Made by a program: the position numbers and the translations under genes. The notes under the pieces were generated by a model, which saw only the letters and a program-made list of their open reading frames with translations, did not search any database and had not been told where the DNA came from. Shown piece after piece: positions 21,785 through 33,919 of a stretch of DNA of 64,000 nt (position 1 is its first letter; the number at the start of each line of letters is the position of its first letter). This DNA is from Protea cynaroides. Its lineage: Eukaryota; Streptophyta; Magnoliopsida; Proteales; Proteaceae. The stretch spans positions 25,597,477 through 25,661,476 of the forward strand of contig CM053269.1 in the NCBI GenBank assembly GCA_028583415.1. Direction: 5' to 3'.

Positions 21785-23053
21785 TCAGGAAGCTGGAGGC
21801 GAAGGAGGAGGCGGTGCCTCACGGTCTCTGTCATAGTCCTCGGCATAGACCCTAGTCAACCATGCCACCTGGGTCTGAGTCACCTGCAGACTAGTCGTGA
21901 GATCAGCCACCCTCCGATCGGTCCGGCCACCGGGCGTCTAGGAGCTCCCTATCCTCGAGATCCGATGCGCGCTGAGCCTCTCTAATCTCGTGAAACATAC
22001 TCAGCACGTCATCAGCTGGTGGGCGTGAAGGACCAGCCCCATGAGAAGGACCGGTCTCCGGTACCGAAGCCGCCGCAGCAGAAGTACCAGCCCTATCCGC
22101 CTGTGTGGGTGATGGCGGGGGTATCGCGTCGACATCCATATACATACGATCGTCATCATCGACCGGATCCCCACGAGCCCTAGCAGCAGCCTCAGCATCA
22201 GCCATCTCAACCCGATTGTGAGGGCGCACCATCGCGTTCCTCTCCTCATCGCTAACCTCCGCATCTCGCAGCCCCATCTTGCAGATAGCCTCCCAATCTA
22301 GAGGCGACGAGAAGGTCTTCTCCTGGATCTTCTCATCTACCAGATCCACCCCCAGACGGGTTAGTAGCACTGTAATCATGCGTCCATAGGGTTGATTACC
22401 CCTATGACCAGACAATGTGGCACTAATCATTGTCCGCATGATGATGTAAGGAAGGCAGACCGGCCTGATGAGATCAAGTACTTGGGTCAGGCGAGACACC
22501 CTCTCATAGTGCCCACTCTGTGGGATCAGATTATCTTTGGATAATCTTGCGGAAGACCCGTGGAGCTGGACGCAAGTAGCAAGCTCTCATCTCGCCATCT
22601 ATCGGGACGGAGCAACCGGTTGTCGATCTCTGCCCTCATCTCTATCTCAACAAACCGTGGCTCTCCGGCGCACAAGTACACCATAGGGCCATCATAGGGA
22701 ATGCCCAACAGATCGGCCAGCTGCCGATAATCAAAGGAGATGTACACCCCTTTGACGTAACTAGTGATGCGCAACTCCTGACCACGCTCGACATCATTGT
22801 AATTCCCCACCACCTGGAGATTACAATAGAACTGGCGTACCAAGTCGGGACATATGCACGCGTCGTATGTGATGACAGGGAGCCACCCCATATCACCGAA
22901 TGCTCCCTCTACATTGAACAAGGCTAGCTCAGCCAAGTTCACCATGCGACCCCCTTCAACCTTCTTACGAGCATAGTCCGCATACTGTGCCTCGGCTTCA
23001 TTCGAACGGAAACGAAGTGGATCGCGCACTCTAGGTACTTTGGTACGGGCCAT
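21785..23053 (-). pseudogene. Antisense ORF of the gypsy element (plant transposon-protein family), frameshifted
   Basis: Lies between PBS and gag on the strand opposite to gag-pol. ATG at 23053 starts MARTKVPRVRDPLRFRSNEA. Conserved-looking blocks are NVEGAFGDMGWLPVI, RQFYCNLQV, ITSYVKGVYISFDYRQLADL and LGIPYDGPMVYL, then IRPVCLPYIIMRTMISA and YGRMITVLLTRLGVDLVDEK. This resembles the 'putative plant transposon protein' family found as extra ORFs in plant gypsy elements; its function is unknown. The C-terminal half is acidic/proline-rich, then a helical segment and PPPPSPPAS. Frameshifts at about 22530 and 21925 break it. The homologous frame in the element at 60902 is open. A candidate 82-nt leader intron lies just upstream. 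Confidence 0.75.
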
Positions 23054-23058
23054 AGTAT

Positions 23059-23140
23059 CTGCAAAATAAGAAAAAGAAAGGAAGCAAGGAGTTAATAGGA
23101 TAAAAATCCAAAAAATTAAAAATGAAGCCCCATTTCTCAC
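23059..23140 (-). other. Candidate leader intron of the antisense ORF
   Basis: On the minus strand, G|GTGAGA begins at 23140. A long pyrimidine tract follows (CTTCCTTTCTTTTTC), ending TTTTGCAG at 23059, five bases before the ATG. This is a good plant donor and acceptor pair 82 nt apart. It supports transcription from the minus strand, but no transcript evidence is available here. Confidence 0.5.
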
Positions 23141-23676
23141 CATATAAGTGGGTATGAGAACTTACGTAGGTTAAAATATGTCCTACGACCCACATACAGT
23201 AGGAGATTTTAACTGACGAAGTTCAATTTGAAGAAATTCAAGAAAAATAAAAAATTTCGATAAATTAGGGCAAAAAGAGAAAATTTTAAGTTTCTCGATA
23301 ACCAACCGATGAAACTCAAAATTTTTTGAGGGCTTTCGTTCCTCAAGACCCCAATAACAAAAGCCCCCAATAAAAATCGAATTTTTACAGTTGGAAAAAT
23401 TTTAATTTGGAAAATACGTGCTAAATGGGCAAAAACCTAGAAAAGAAAACCTAAAAACAGGTAAAGGTGAGAAGATATACCTGTAGGGATGACGTGGGCG
23501 TCGAAACCCGGAGTTAAACCGACCAAGAACAGTGGAGTAGCACTGTAGAAACTCAGAGAGTGGAGACAAGTCGAAACGGAGGAGGAATAGTGAGAAACAA
23601 CCCAGAATCGGATCTTAAAAATCTGATTTTTGGTCCGAGGGTCGGACAATTCGATTGGTACCATCGACCCTCGGAT

Positions 23677-23905
23677 CGACCCTCCCATCGACCCTCGGCT
23701 CTCGGAAATCTGACAGAAAATCGAGGGTTGGACTGAGGGTCGGACACCCATCGACCCTCCCATCGACCCTCGGCTCTCGGGAATCTGACAGAAAATCGAG
23801 GGTCGGACCGAGGGTCGGACACCCATCGACCCTCCCATCGACCCTCAGCTCTCGGGAAGAACAGGTCATTCCCAGGGTCGAATACCCAGGGTCGGGCATA
23901 CCAAC
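23677..23905. repeat. 75-bp tandem repeat in the element leader
   Basis: Three copies (anchors CCCATCGACCCTCGGCTCTC at 23684, 23759, 23834) built from GAGGGTCG/CGACCCTC motifs. These are the same variant as in this element's own LTRs. Confidence 0.9.
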
Positions 23906-24063
23906 GAACCTCACCATCGACCCTGCATAGAAAATACAGTATTTTTTTATAAAATGAGTTAGAATTAGAAATTTCTTATCGGTTAGTGTGCCTACATGAG
24001 ATATAAATGAATTCTAACCTACCTTGATGAATTTTCAGGCACCGACAATCACCGAAAGGAATT

Positions 24064-25302
24064 ATGTCTGGCCGTAGAGTTACCCGACAGACCCGAAATA
24101 CAGTCCCACCACCACCACCAGTGGAGGAGACTAGTCAGGAGAATAACCATGCACACGGTAATCCAGAACCGGCAAACCCTACAAATTTGCCACCTCCACC
24201 ACCAGAGCTAGCAACTGTGGTTATGAACCTGGCACAACAGCTACATCAAATGCAACACGCACAAGCTCAAATGCAGGTTGCAATGGGATTTATGTTTCAA
24301 GCCACTCAGGCTGCAACCATGCACATTGGGCAAGCTAGTACAGCACCGTGGGTAATCACCCAGCTCAACAGACACCTCAACAACCGGCCGCACCAATTCC
24401 AGTGCAAGTTCCGGAAGCAGCCCAAGGGAACTATCAGTACCCACCCCCTATGTTTGGGGCATACCAAAATCAACTGGATCACTCCCGGCTAGTGGAGAGA
24501 TTTTTGAAAATGAAACCGAGAGAATTCAATGGCAAGCCGTCGGATCCACTGTGGCCAGCACACTGGATAGAAGAAATGGAAAGGAACTTCCTTATGATGA
24601 CTATTACCGAGGAAGAGAAAGTACTATGCGCCACCTTCATGCTCAAAGGCGACGCACACCATTGGTGGAAATCTACAAAGACGTACTTATTGACCAAGCA
24701 CGCCCTACTGACATGGGCTATATATAAAGAAGCGTTTTTCGAGGAGTATTTCCCAAGGAGCTTTAGAGATTCAATGGAGAAAGAGTTCTTGAGTCTGTAC
24801 CAGGGGCAGATGACCGTAGACGCATATCAACAGCGCTACGAAGAACTGTTTTTCTTCGCACCGGCTAGCATGCAAGAAGAAGATACAAAAACCCGTAGGT
24901 TCGTTGCGGGACTAAGAGGAAGCATAAGAGAAAACGTTCTGGGCTTAGAGAAGAAGATTTACAACGAAGCTGTCCAGATTGCTCGAGTAATTGAATCGAG
25001 CCAGAAAGAGAGTTATCTCACTCAAAACAAAGGCATCAAAAGGCCAGCTGGGAATTCGTATAACGGAGGCAATAATAGGACGTATAAACCTTTTCGTCCT
25101 TAGAATTTTGCTACTGCACCAAAGTCTACCTCCGCAGCTCAACCACAGCCAAAGCCAAATTCTGAAGCCCCAAAGTGTTATAACTGCAACCAACCAGGGC
25201 ATATGGCAAGAGAATGCCCAAAACCCAAGAAGCAGTTACATCAAGGACGGGTATATGCTGTTACATCAGAGGAAGCAGCCGCATCGCCCGATGTGGTCAC
25301 AG
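24064..25302 (+). pseudogene. gag: gag polyprotein, broken
   Basis: Capsid/nucleocapsid protein of the element. Start ATG 24064 (MSGRRVTRQTRN), a proline-rich N-terminus, a frameshift near 24345, then the retrotransposon gag domain (about 24480-24960) with DPLWPAHWIEEMERNF, the FMLKGDAHHWW block and YQQRYEELFFFAP. In-frame TAG at 25101-25103. The frame then continues to one CCHC zinc knuckle, CYNCNQPGHMARECP (25176-25220), which binds the element RNA. About 410 codons, normal for chromoviruses. Ends at a GT (25303) that may be a splice donor. Confidence 0.88.
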
Positions 25303-25375
25303 GTATGACCGAAACTTTTAAGATTATGATTTCATTGATTGAGCATGTAGACTAAGTAAAAAAAACAGATCACAG
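25303..25375 (+). other. Candidate 73-nt intron between gag and protease
   Basis: Begins GTATGACC after VVT and ends ACAG before GTATTGTACC. Removal makes the codon G|GT and runs gag straight into TGIVPINGVPARVLFDSGAT in frame; retained, it brings a stop (GTAGACTAA region). AT-rich, with CTAAG 22 nt before the end. The boundaries carry a short direct repeat (TCACAGGTAT), so a duplication or insertion origin is an alternative. Confidence 0.45.
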
Positions 25376-28300
25376 GTATTGTACCTATCAATGGCGTACC
25401 AGCCAGAGTACTCTTTGATTCAGGAGCTACGCATTCATTTATATCTGTGTCGTTTGGGAAGAAGACCAATTTACCCATCAAAACATTAGACTACAAGTTA
25501 CTTGTACGATCACCGATGGGATTAGAAGTGGAATTAGAGAAAGGTTATGGACCATGTCCAGTCCTCATTGGCGAGGAAACCTTAGATGCAACTTTAATAC
25601 AACTTGAGATGGTAGACTTTGACGTCATCTTGGGAATGGACTGGTTAGCTCGGCATTCTGCAAATCTGTTATGCGCCGAGAAGAAGCTAACGTTCAAAGA
25701 CAAAGAAGGAGCAGAATTCAGTTTCTCGGGAACCAAACTTCCCAGAAGATGCAAGCTCATACTCTTAGCATTAAAGGCTAAGAAGTGCCTTGAAAAGGGA
25801 GCCGTCGGATATCTAGTATCAGTGGTCGACCTAACCAAGGACGCGCCACGAATGGAAGATATTGACGTCGTGCGGGATTACCCAGATGTATTTTCGGAGG
25901 AACTACCCGGATTACCGCCCGACCGTGTCACGGAGTTTGTAATAGACCTGATACCTGGAGCCGCACCGGTATCAAAAGCACCTTATAGAATGGCTCCTAC
26001 TGAACTGAAGGAATTAAAAGTGCAATTACAAGAACTGCTGGATAAGGGTTATATTAGACCCAGTATATCTCCATGGGGAGCACCGGTGTTGTTCGTAAAG
26101 AAGAAGGATGGTAGTGTTCGATTATGTATCGACTATCGAGAGTTGAATAAGCTGACAATCAAGAATCGATATCCACTACCCAGGATCGATGACTTGTTCG
26201 ATCAGTTACAAGGAGCGAAGGTATTTTCAAAGGTCGATCTTCGATCAGGCTATCATCAGCTGAAAATTAAAGAAGGTGACATTCTGAAGACAGCTTTCAG
26301 GACAAGATACGGACATTATGAGTTCTTAGTGATGTCCTTCGGATTAACTAATGCACCTGCAACATTCATGGAACTTATGAACCGAGTTTTCCACGATATG
26401 TTGGATACGTCGGTTATAGTATTTATTGATGACATATTGGTATATTCCAAGGACAAGGAAACCCATGTCAAGAACCTAAACGCAGCCCTACAACGTTTAA
26501 GGAAAGAGAAGTTATACGCCAAATTTTCGAAGTGTGAGTTTTGGCTAAGTGAAGTCGCCTTTCTTGGCCATGTAGTATCCGCAGAAGGAATCAAAGTGGA
26601 CCCCAGTAAGATCGAGTCTATTGTGAAGTGGGAAGCACCAAAGAGTGTTTCAGAAATTAGAAGTTTTCTGGGTCTAGCTGGATATTATCGGAGATTCGTA
26701 GAAGACTATTCTCGGATTGCCGTACCTCTCACTAGTTTGACCAAGAAAGGAGAAAAATTTGTATGGACGGATAAGTGTGAAGAGAGTTTTCAAACACTGA
26801 AGACCAGATTGATATCCGCCCCAATTTTGACCATTCCCGTTCCAGGACAGACATTTACCTTATACACGGATGCATCGGGATTGGGATTAGGATGTGTGCT
26901 TATGCAAGGAGAGCAAGTAATTGCGTATGCCTCGAGACAGTTGAAGGTACATGAGAAAAATTACCCCACTCATGATTTGGAGTTAGCGGCAGTAGTACAT
27001 GCTGTCAAGATATGGAGGCATTACCTATACGGAGAGAAATTCCAAATTAAGTCGGACCATAAAAGTCTCACTTATTTATTTAATCAGAAGGAGTTGAATA
27101 TGAGACAAAGAAGATGGCTGGAACTATTGAAAGACTATGATTGTGATATCCAGTATCATCCGGGAAAAGCGAACGTAGTAGCAGATGCATTGAGCAGAAA
27201 AGCAATGATAAAATCTCAAGGAGAAGCTAGCACAACTGCAGCAATGTGTACTATCGGAATGGTATTCAATCACGGCAACGAGCAGTATGTGATAGATACA
27301 ACGGATGGATCAGCCAACCAAGGGTTTATTCATCGGTTTTCGAATATGTTCGCGGCATTGAAGATTATACCGGATATAGTGGATGAAGTGAAGATAGCTA
27401 TCAAAGCAGATCCTTATCTGAGAACAGTACAAGATGATATTGAGAAAGGTAGGACTAACCTTGAGTTCACCTTGGACGAAGAAAAAGTATTGAAATACAA
27501 AGGAAGAATATGTGTACCCGAAACAAAAAATGTAGACATTAGACACCGACTGATGAAGGAAGCCCACACCACCATCTACTCGATACATCCTGGAAGCACA
27601 AAAATGTATCATGATCTAAAGAAACTATATTGGTGGAGGGGAATGAAAGCAGATGTAGCCAAGTTCGTGTCTCAATGCCTAAATTGTCAGAAAGTAAAGG
27701 CGGAACGACAAAGACCCGCAGGACTGTTACAGCCATTACCGGAACCAGCATGGAAATGGGACTGCATCACTATGGACTTCGTCACAGGACTACCATTGAC
27801 TCCTCGAGTAGTTGACGCAGTTTGGGTGATTGTGGACCGTCTGACTAAGACAGCTCGCTTCATACCGATACGACCCCAATATACACTCGAAAGGTTAGCA
27901 AAGCTGTATGTGGATAACATTGTTCGGTTACACGGTGTTCCAGAAAGCATTGTGTCCGATAGAGATCCACGATTTACTTCCAAATTTTGGGAAGGACTGC
28001 AAAAGGCTATGGGTACAACATTGAAGTTCGATCGCATTCCACCCACGCAGCATCGGACAGTCGAGGCGTACAATCCAGATCCTAGAAGATATGCTACGAG
28101 CATGTGTGATTGATTTCAAAGGATCATGGGACGAAAAGTTACCATTGATCGAGTTCGCCTATAACAACAGCTATCAGGCTACTATACAGATGTCACCTTA
28201 TGAGGCACTGTATGGTAGAAAGTGTCGAACTCCCTTGTTTTGGAATGAAGTTGGAGAACGCAGTATTTTTGGACCCAAATTTGTGGAAGAGACTTGTCGA

Positions 28301-28864
28301 GTGGTCGACATCATCAGGGAGAGAGTGAAAACAGCTCAGAACCGTCAGAAGCAATATGCAGATACTCGACGAAGAGATCTAGAGTTCGTCGTAGGTGATA
28401 AAGTATTTTTGAAAGTATCGCCTATGAGAGGATTGAAGAGATTCGGACAGAAAGGAAAATTAAGTCCAAGATATGTCGGGCCATACGAAATTCTAGCCAA
28501 GCGTGGAAAAGTAGCTTATCAGTTGGCATTACCGCCATCTATGTCAAGTGTGCACGATGTATTTCACATTTCTCTATTGAAGAAGTATGTCAAGGATTTG
28601 ACGCATGTGTTGACAGTAGATTTTCCAGAATTGACTGATGATTTGACATTCGAAGTAACACCAACAGAAATCACCAGTCGAAAGGTTCAACGTCTACGCA
28701 ACAGAGATATCTACTATGTTAAAGTCACATGGAAAAGTAGAGACATGGAAGAAGTTACATGGGAAGAAGAGAATGCTATGCGAAAGCAATACCCTCACTT
28801 GTTTGATTCAGAAGGTACGTACAATTTCGAGGACGAAATTTTTATAAGTTGGGGGGAGTTGTAA
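25376..28864 (+). pseudogene. pol: pol polyprotein (PR-RT-RNase H-INT-chromodomain), one frameshift
   Basis: Protease motif LFDSGATHSFIS (about 25411); reverse transcriptase with DLRSGYHQLKIKEGD and catalytic FIDDILVYS (26422-26446); RNase H with YTDASG (26861), DLELAAVVHA and DALSR; integrase zinc finger (H-H at about 27550-27590, CLNCQ at 27679), first D in MDFVTGLP (27772) and second D in VSDRDPRF (27955). A frameshift near 28050 falls in the third catalytic block, where GQSRRT has Arg in place of the expected Glu. Then NSYQATIQMSPYEALYG, the GPY/F module (YVGPYEI) and a chromodomain-like end (RKVQRLRNRDIYYVKVTW). The stop codon (28862-28864) lies inside the first bases of the 3' LTR. RT looks intact, integrase does not. 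Confidence 0.93.
28849..28859 (+). other. Polypurine tract
   Basis: TTGGGGGGAGT directly before the 3' LTR start; primes plus-strand DNA synthesis. Confidence 0.9.
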
Positions 28865-28955
28865 GACCCGTGTCAAACTAACCCGGTCTTACAATCTTGA
28901 ACCAGGTTTACCCATCATGGTCGAGTCAAGTGGACCAAGGGCGTGAAGGAAATAA
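28860..28955 (+). mobile_element. 3' LTR stub of the gypsy element
   Basis: TGTAAGACCCGTGTCAAACT... matches the 5' LTR to about 28950, then switches abruptly to antisense LTR sequence. Confidence 0.85.
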
Positions 28956-30886
28956 TATCCTTACATCACTTTGTAAATCCAACTGAAAATAAATAAAATA
29001 ATCCAAATAAAATCCTAGAGATACATGTAGAAAGGGCACTCGCATGAAGCGTCATGCTCATCCTCTCCTACTTTCATGTCCAAAGCATCCACGCCTCCAT
29101 ACACTGGAGCGTCCATGTAATCATCCAATGTGTAACCTGCATCAACATCTAAAAACATGTATATATACAAGGGTGAGCTCACAACTTAGCTTAGTAAGAC
29201 AATCAGACAATGCAACAAACATATGCATGAGTAACATTCACATTATGGTATGGTTTAAGTTTGAAATGTGCTATAGAAAGGATTGGCGGCCACCGCACCT
29301 CTATACACGAGTGTGTGAAGCCGTCCAATGGATCAAACACCACTGTCATCCCACATGCACCCTATCATGGAATAGAGATAGAGCTAAGGCGTCCGGATCA
29401 AACACCGCCAACACCTCCCCTGATACTCTACCCATACCAACATGTAAGCCCTTATTGGTGAGGGCTTGCAAACTGGGCTCGCAACTAACCAATCCTACAT
29501 GTCATTACAGTAGGCCTTGTCCCAGCATAGCTCCCTACGGCATAGAGATAGAGCTAGAGTATAGTGGCCAGGCCAGAGACCACAGTGCCACTCCCTCCCT
29601 CTGATACCCTACCCGCACCAAGCATGCTAAGACAGAACGATATGAAAGGTGCTAGTGTGAGTAATGATCCCAGACCCCAGGCCCTTCCCATTCCACACAC
29701 TAATGAAAACAATCACATGCCTAACAGTCACAACCTAGCATAACAAGTATGCATGAACAATAATAATAACTGAAAGTGAAGGATGACATGCGAGTATGCA
29801 CAAACATCAATCCACAAAAACATAATTATTAACAATGTTTTACTGTTATTAATTATTAGGATTTAGGTTAAATTCCCTTACTTGACGCTTGTTTGATAGC
29901 TTACTCCACGTCGCAAGGTCCAAACGTGCTATCACAAGGTCCTATACGATATTAGAGTTTAGTTAGAATAGGTTTACGTTGGTCGGAAAACCAACAATGG
30001 CAAAACACATCTCATAGAGCTGACCGGTCATAGTATCGATCGCAGCACTGTAGGGAAACCTGCGATCGGTATGGTCGGCCAGTCCCCACAGACCAGTCCC
30101 CGAGAGGTGCTGGTCGCGGTACCGGTCGCACCATATGTGCGACCGATATGATCGACTGTTATGTCTTCAGAAGACCATACGTTTGATTTTTTGAATTCCG
30201 TCGGTCACCCCCAATTGATCCTAGGGTTTCTCCTACACATTCTAGGTTTGAGCATTGAGTTAGAGTTGTTTCCAACTCCATTCAAGTCCTAGTTTTGATG
30301 GTCTTCATCATAGAACTTGAATTTAGGGTTTACCGACTAAATTAGGGTTTAACGGCAAAATAGGGTTTAAATCAATACCTCGCTTTGCATGGTATTGATC
30401 CAACTACAACTAACCATTATAGATTACTTATGGTAGAGGAAAGTTTGAGCACTTACCGTTGACTTGCGGTAACTTGTTCTTCGTCGAACGGTAATGGCGG
30501 CTCTTCCCTCTCCTTCCTAGCTTCTTCTCCTTTCTAGGGTTCGTAAGGATCATGGAAGATGTTTTCGGAGGTTTAGAGTGCTTTATATAGGCTAGGTTTA
30601 GGTTTAGGAAGCCTCCTAGCATTAGGAAAGTCCTTCGGTTTGAAATTTGGAAAGTGGGATCCGCAGAGATCCGTTTCTGGATCTAAGTGGTCTACTGCGC
30701 AGGCTATACCGGTCGACCGGTACCATGACCGGTACCATCGACCGGTATGAAATATTTCATACTTAAATCGGTCCGTTTCGTACCTGTTTGTCATCCGCTC
30801 ATCCCGTCTGTCCCGGTGATGATTGGAAGACCTGTTACGACATGAATTCAAGGTTTAGATTGGGTTCATGGAGTGCGGGTCTTAAA
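28956..30886 (-). mobile_element. Family S LTR in antisense, 3' end missing (copy 4)
   Basis: The reverse complement shows the usual order: start TTTAAGACCCGCACTCC at 30886 (G to T in TGTAAG), TATATAAAGC box at about 30590, ACCGGTCGAC-type arrays (30700-30750 and 30010-30170), and the LSSISMD-like conserved block (29340-29560). The last ~200 bp of the LTR are missing at the junction with 28955. The sequence just upstream (right side) is the end of a pol gene plus PPT, so this is a 3' LTR of a minus-strand element. Confidence 0.8.
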
Positions 30887-30935
30887 ACTCCCCCACCCTT
30901 AAAAGAAATTTCATCCCTAAAATTTGCATGTAGGT
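30887..30935 (-). other. Pol end and polypurine tract of a minus-strand S element
   Basis: On the minus strand, AGGGATGAAATTTCTTTTAA then GGGTGGGGGAG directly precede the LTR start. This parallels the 28830-28859 end of the plus-strand element. The rest of that element is absent. Confidence 0.75.
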
Positions 30936-30939
30936 TTCA

Positions 30940-32650
30940 CACAACACGTAAGCCCTTGCTGGCGAGTGCTTGCAAACTAGGCTCGCAACTAACCAATCCT
31001 AATGTCAAACAGTGTATCCAAGGCCTCACCCTAGCATCCCTCAATACCTCCATAGAGATAGAGCTAAGGCCCCCTGACAGAGTCAGAGACTATGCGGTCC
31101 GAGACCACCTCCCCTCGTGCCCTACGACGTAATAGTTCTGCTAAGGTAATGGCGATACGACGATGTTAGTGGACAATACTTGAGTAGAGATAGAGCTAGA
31201 GTCTGGTGATCAGGATGAACCACAGTGTCATGTCCTCCCCCTGATGCCTCGCTCGCATTAAGTACACTAACCACACTCATACAATCACATGCCTATTCCT
31301 AGCATCATCATCAACATCATATTATAAATAAAATGGAAATTCAATATGCATGAACAATAATAACAGGAATATTGGATGACATGTGATATGCACATTACAA
31401 TCATACAAGCATAGAATCATTCATGGTATTGGACTCAATAAACAAAAATAGTTTATTATTAGCCAATTAGTTTAGGTCTTGTTTCCTTACCTTTGATTGC
31501 TAGTAGATCCTCATTCAAGCTTTATAATTTACTTTTAAATCACTAGAAAGACCTAACAAGTCGATAAATTTTAATTAGAATTAATCCCCATATGTTTAGA
31601 ATAATAGTAGCTGAGGGGTCACAGGTAGGGTTGCACCTAGGGTAGCAGTTTCTGTGACCACAGGGGTAGGGTCGCACCCAGGGTAGCAGTTTCTATGACC
31701 CTAGGGTGTAGGGTCGCATGTAGGGTCAGATACCATTCGACCCTACGTGCGACAACACCCTCCCTGGGACTTCCCTAGGGCATGTGGTCGATCATGTGGT
31801 CTCGTAGGGTCGGATATCATTCGACCCTACGTGCGACCACACGTGCTCTGAGTCGACATTTCATTCTAAAGTCCATCCCTTCATGTTTGGATCCTTTGGC
31901 TTACTATCATGGTCCATTCTATGCTTATTTTATGGCTCAAAACTACAATTTTGATACACTTTCCATTGTCCATAATGATTTCCTCCATGGATTCTCTTGG
32001 AACTTGTCCATGGATGGATGATTTGGGATTCTCCTAATCCTATGTTCTTCATAACTATTCTAGGCTCTCTTATTCAGGTAGGGAATTAGGTTCATACCTT
32101 AATTCAGAGGTTTCTCTGAACTTCCTCCTCTTCCTTAGTCTTCTTCTTTAAGTTTCCTTCTCTTCTTCTCTTCCTTCTCTTTCTCTTTCTCTCACTTTCA
32201 ATTAGGGTTCTAAAGGAGTGAAAGAGGCTTAGGGACATATTATTTATAGAGAAAAACCCTCCATAATAACCCCCAATGATTTTAGGAAAGACCCCCTTTG
32301 AATTAGGAAGGTTTCCTAATTTCTGGTTCTTGCTGTTTTCATAGGGTCAGATGTAGGGTCAAACATACTGCGACCCTAGGGTGTAGGGTCGCAGGTAGGG
32401 TCGCAAATCCATGACCCTACGTTTTAAAACGTGCGACCCCACGACCAAAAAATCATGGGTTGAACTCTTTTGAGGTGGGGTCGGTCACACCTTTTAGGCA
32501 TGCGACCACACACTCATATTTGATTGTTTTTGAGTTATATTTCATACTTGGTCTTGTGGTTTCTTTATGCACTGGGTTCACTTGGCTCGACCATGATAGG
32601 TAGACCTGATACAAGGTGGTAAGACCGGTTAGTTAGATACAGGTCATACA
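30940..32650 (-). mobile_element. Family S LTR in antisense, 3' third missing (copy 5)
   Basis: Starts (minus strand) TGTATGACCTGTATCTAACT at 32650. TATA region at about 32250 (TATAAATAAT), GA leader 32100-32210, TAGGGTCGCA-type arrays at 32340-32500 and 31610-31840. Homology stops at about 30945 after the ACGTGTTG segment. Confidence 0.8.
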
Positions 32651-33819
32651 AGAGTGGTCTAATGAAGAAATCCATTGAACCCCCTAACCGAGGCATAAGC
32701 TAGTCTAATCTTGGACTCAAAATGGTGTAGTGCAATGGCGATACCCCTTGATCCCCAAGTTGGGGCACAAGATAGAATGATTTTGAACTCAACTAGAAGT
32801 GATCCATTGATGAATCCATTGAACCCCATTTGGGGCATGAACCAGAGTAACCTTGAGCTTAAAAAGCAATAGTCCGGTTATGAATGGATCCCAAACTGAG
32901 AAAAAAAAAGGGGTAAGAATTGTATGGAACCCTGAAAGGTAGGCATCTTGCACCTATTGATAGAGGGGCATGATGAGTCCTGCTGTTAGAGGTCTGAAGG
33001 AAGATTTATTCCCGCAATGACTGAAGGTGGTCGTCGAATGCGTTATGCCCAACTGGAGTCGCTTGGACGAACTAGTTGTTTCAACTTTCTATTATCGGTA
33101 TTCGATAGGTCATCCATGTCTGGGTCCAAGATTGATATGCTTGTTGACAAGTCCAGTCCAATCTTCCCTGTAAGTAAAAGAAATCACCCCGTTTGGTATT
33201 TCAAACTCTGTGCCTTGTCTCTTCCATACATTTCCTCCCAGTTTCATACATCCTCCTATTCCACGTGCGTAGTCAATTCTGACTCTGAAGATGATTGAAA
33301 CGATGAGCTGTCTCTTGAACTTCTACGCCACCTGGCCTCTTAAGAAAGAAAGGTCCAACCCGTCTGGGAAAGCTTTAAGTGATCAATAGGGAGACACAAG
33401 AGTACTCTCAAGAAATATGTGTTGGAGAAGCTGCCAATTTCTTTGACTTGTGAAACGATTACAAGGAAAGCATTAGATAGTAACAGATCATATCAGCAGG
33501 TCAGCCAGTCAGTACAAATGAGTGGAGGACAGATGTGCCACCACAAGGATAGAAATTTCAAAGTTCTTACAAAGTACATCATCTGCAAGCAAGAGATACA
33601 TGATGAATGATCAATCTAAAAATCAAAGAATAAGGTCATAAGAATATCAAAAAAAAAAAAAAAAAAAAAAAAAAAAGAAAGGAAAAGAAAATTCAAGCCT
33701 ATGTTTTATCTACATCAATAATGGGAGGTAGTCACATCAGACAGAAGGTGATGATTAACTTTCAGAGGACAGCATACGGATTCACCATTCAGATAAAATC
33801 AGATCTATATGAGCAATCA

Positions 33820-33919
33820 CAAATGTTCATAAAGTTTACAGAAGATTAGAGTACTAACTGGGGCAAGTCACAAATGTTCATAAAGTTTACAGAAGATTAG
33901 AGTACTAACTGGGGCAAAG
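33820..33919 (+). repeat. 51-bp tandem duplication
   Basis: Two near-perfect copies of a unit containing GTTCATAAAGTTTACAGAAG and ACTAACTGGGGCAA. Confidence 0.9.

Larger units (their letters stand above)
19202..28955 (+). mobile_element. Nearly complete chromovirus-like (Del/Tekay-type) Ty3/gypsy element
   Basis: Order: 5' LTR (19202-21502), PBS for initiator-Met tRNA, antisense ORF, repeat-containing leader, gag, protease, reverse transcriptase, RNase H, integrase with GPY/F module and C-terminal chromodomain-like segment, PPT, and the first ~95 bp of the 3' LTR. PR-RT-RH-INT order makes it Ty3/gypsy; the chromodomain and long LTR point to the Del/Tekay chromoviruses. It carries several inactivating lesions. 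In the shared first ~93 bp the two LTRs differ at about four bases by eye. The 3' LTR breaks off near 28955 against an antisense LTR, so the 3' TSD is lost. Confidence 0.9.
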
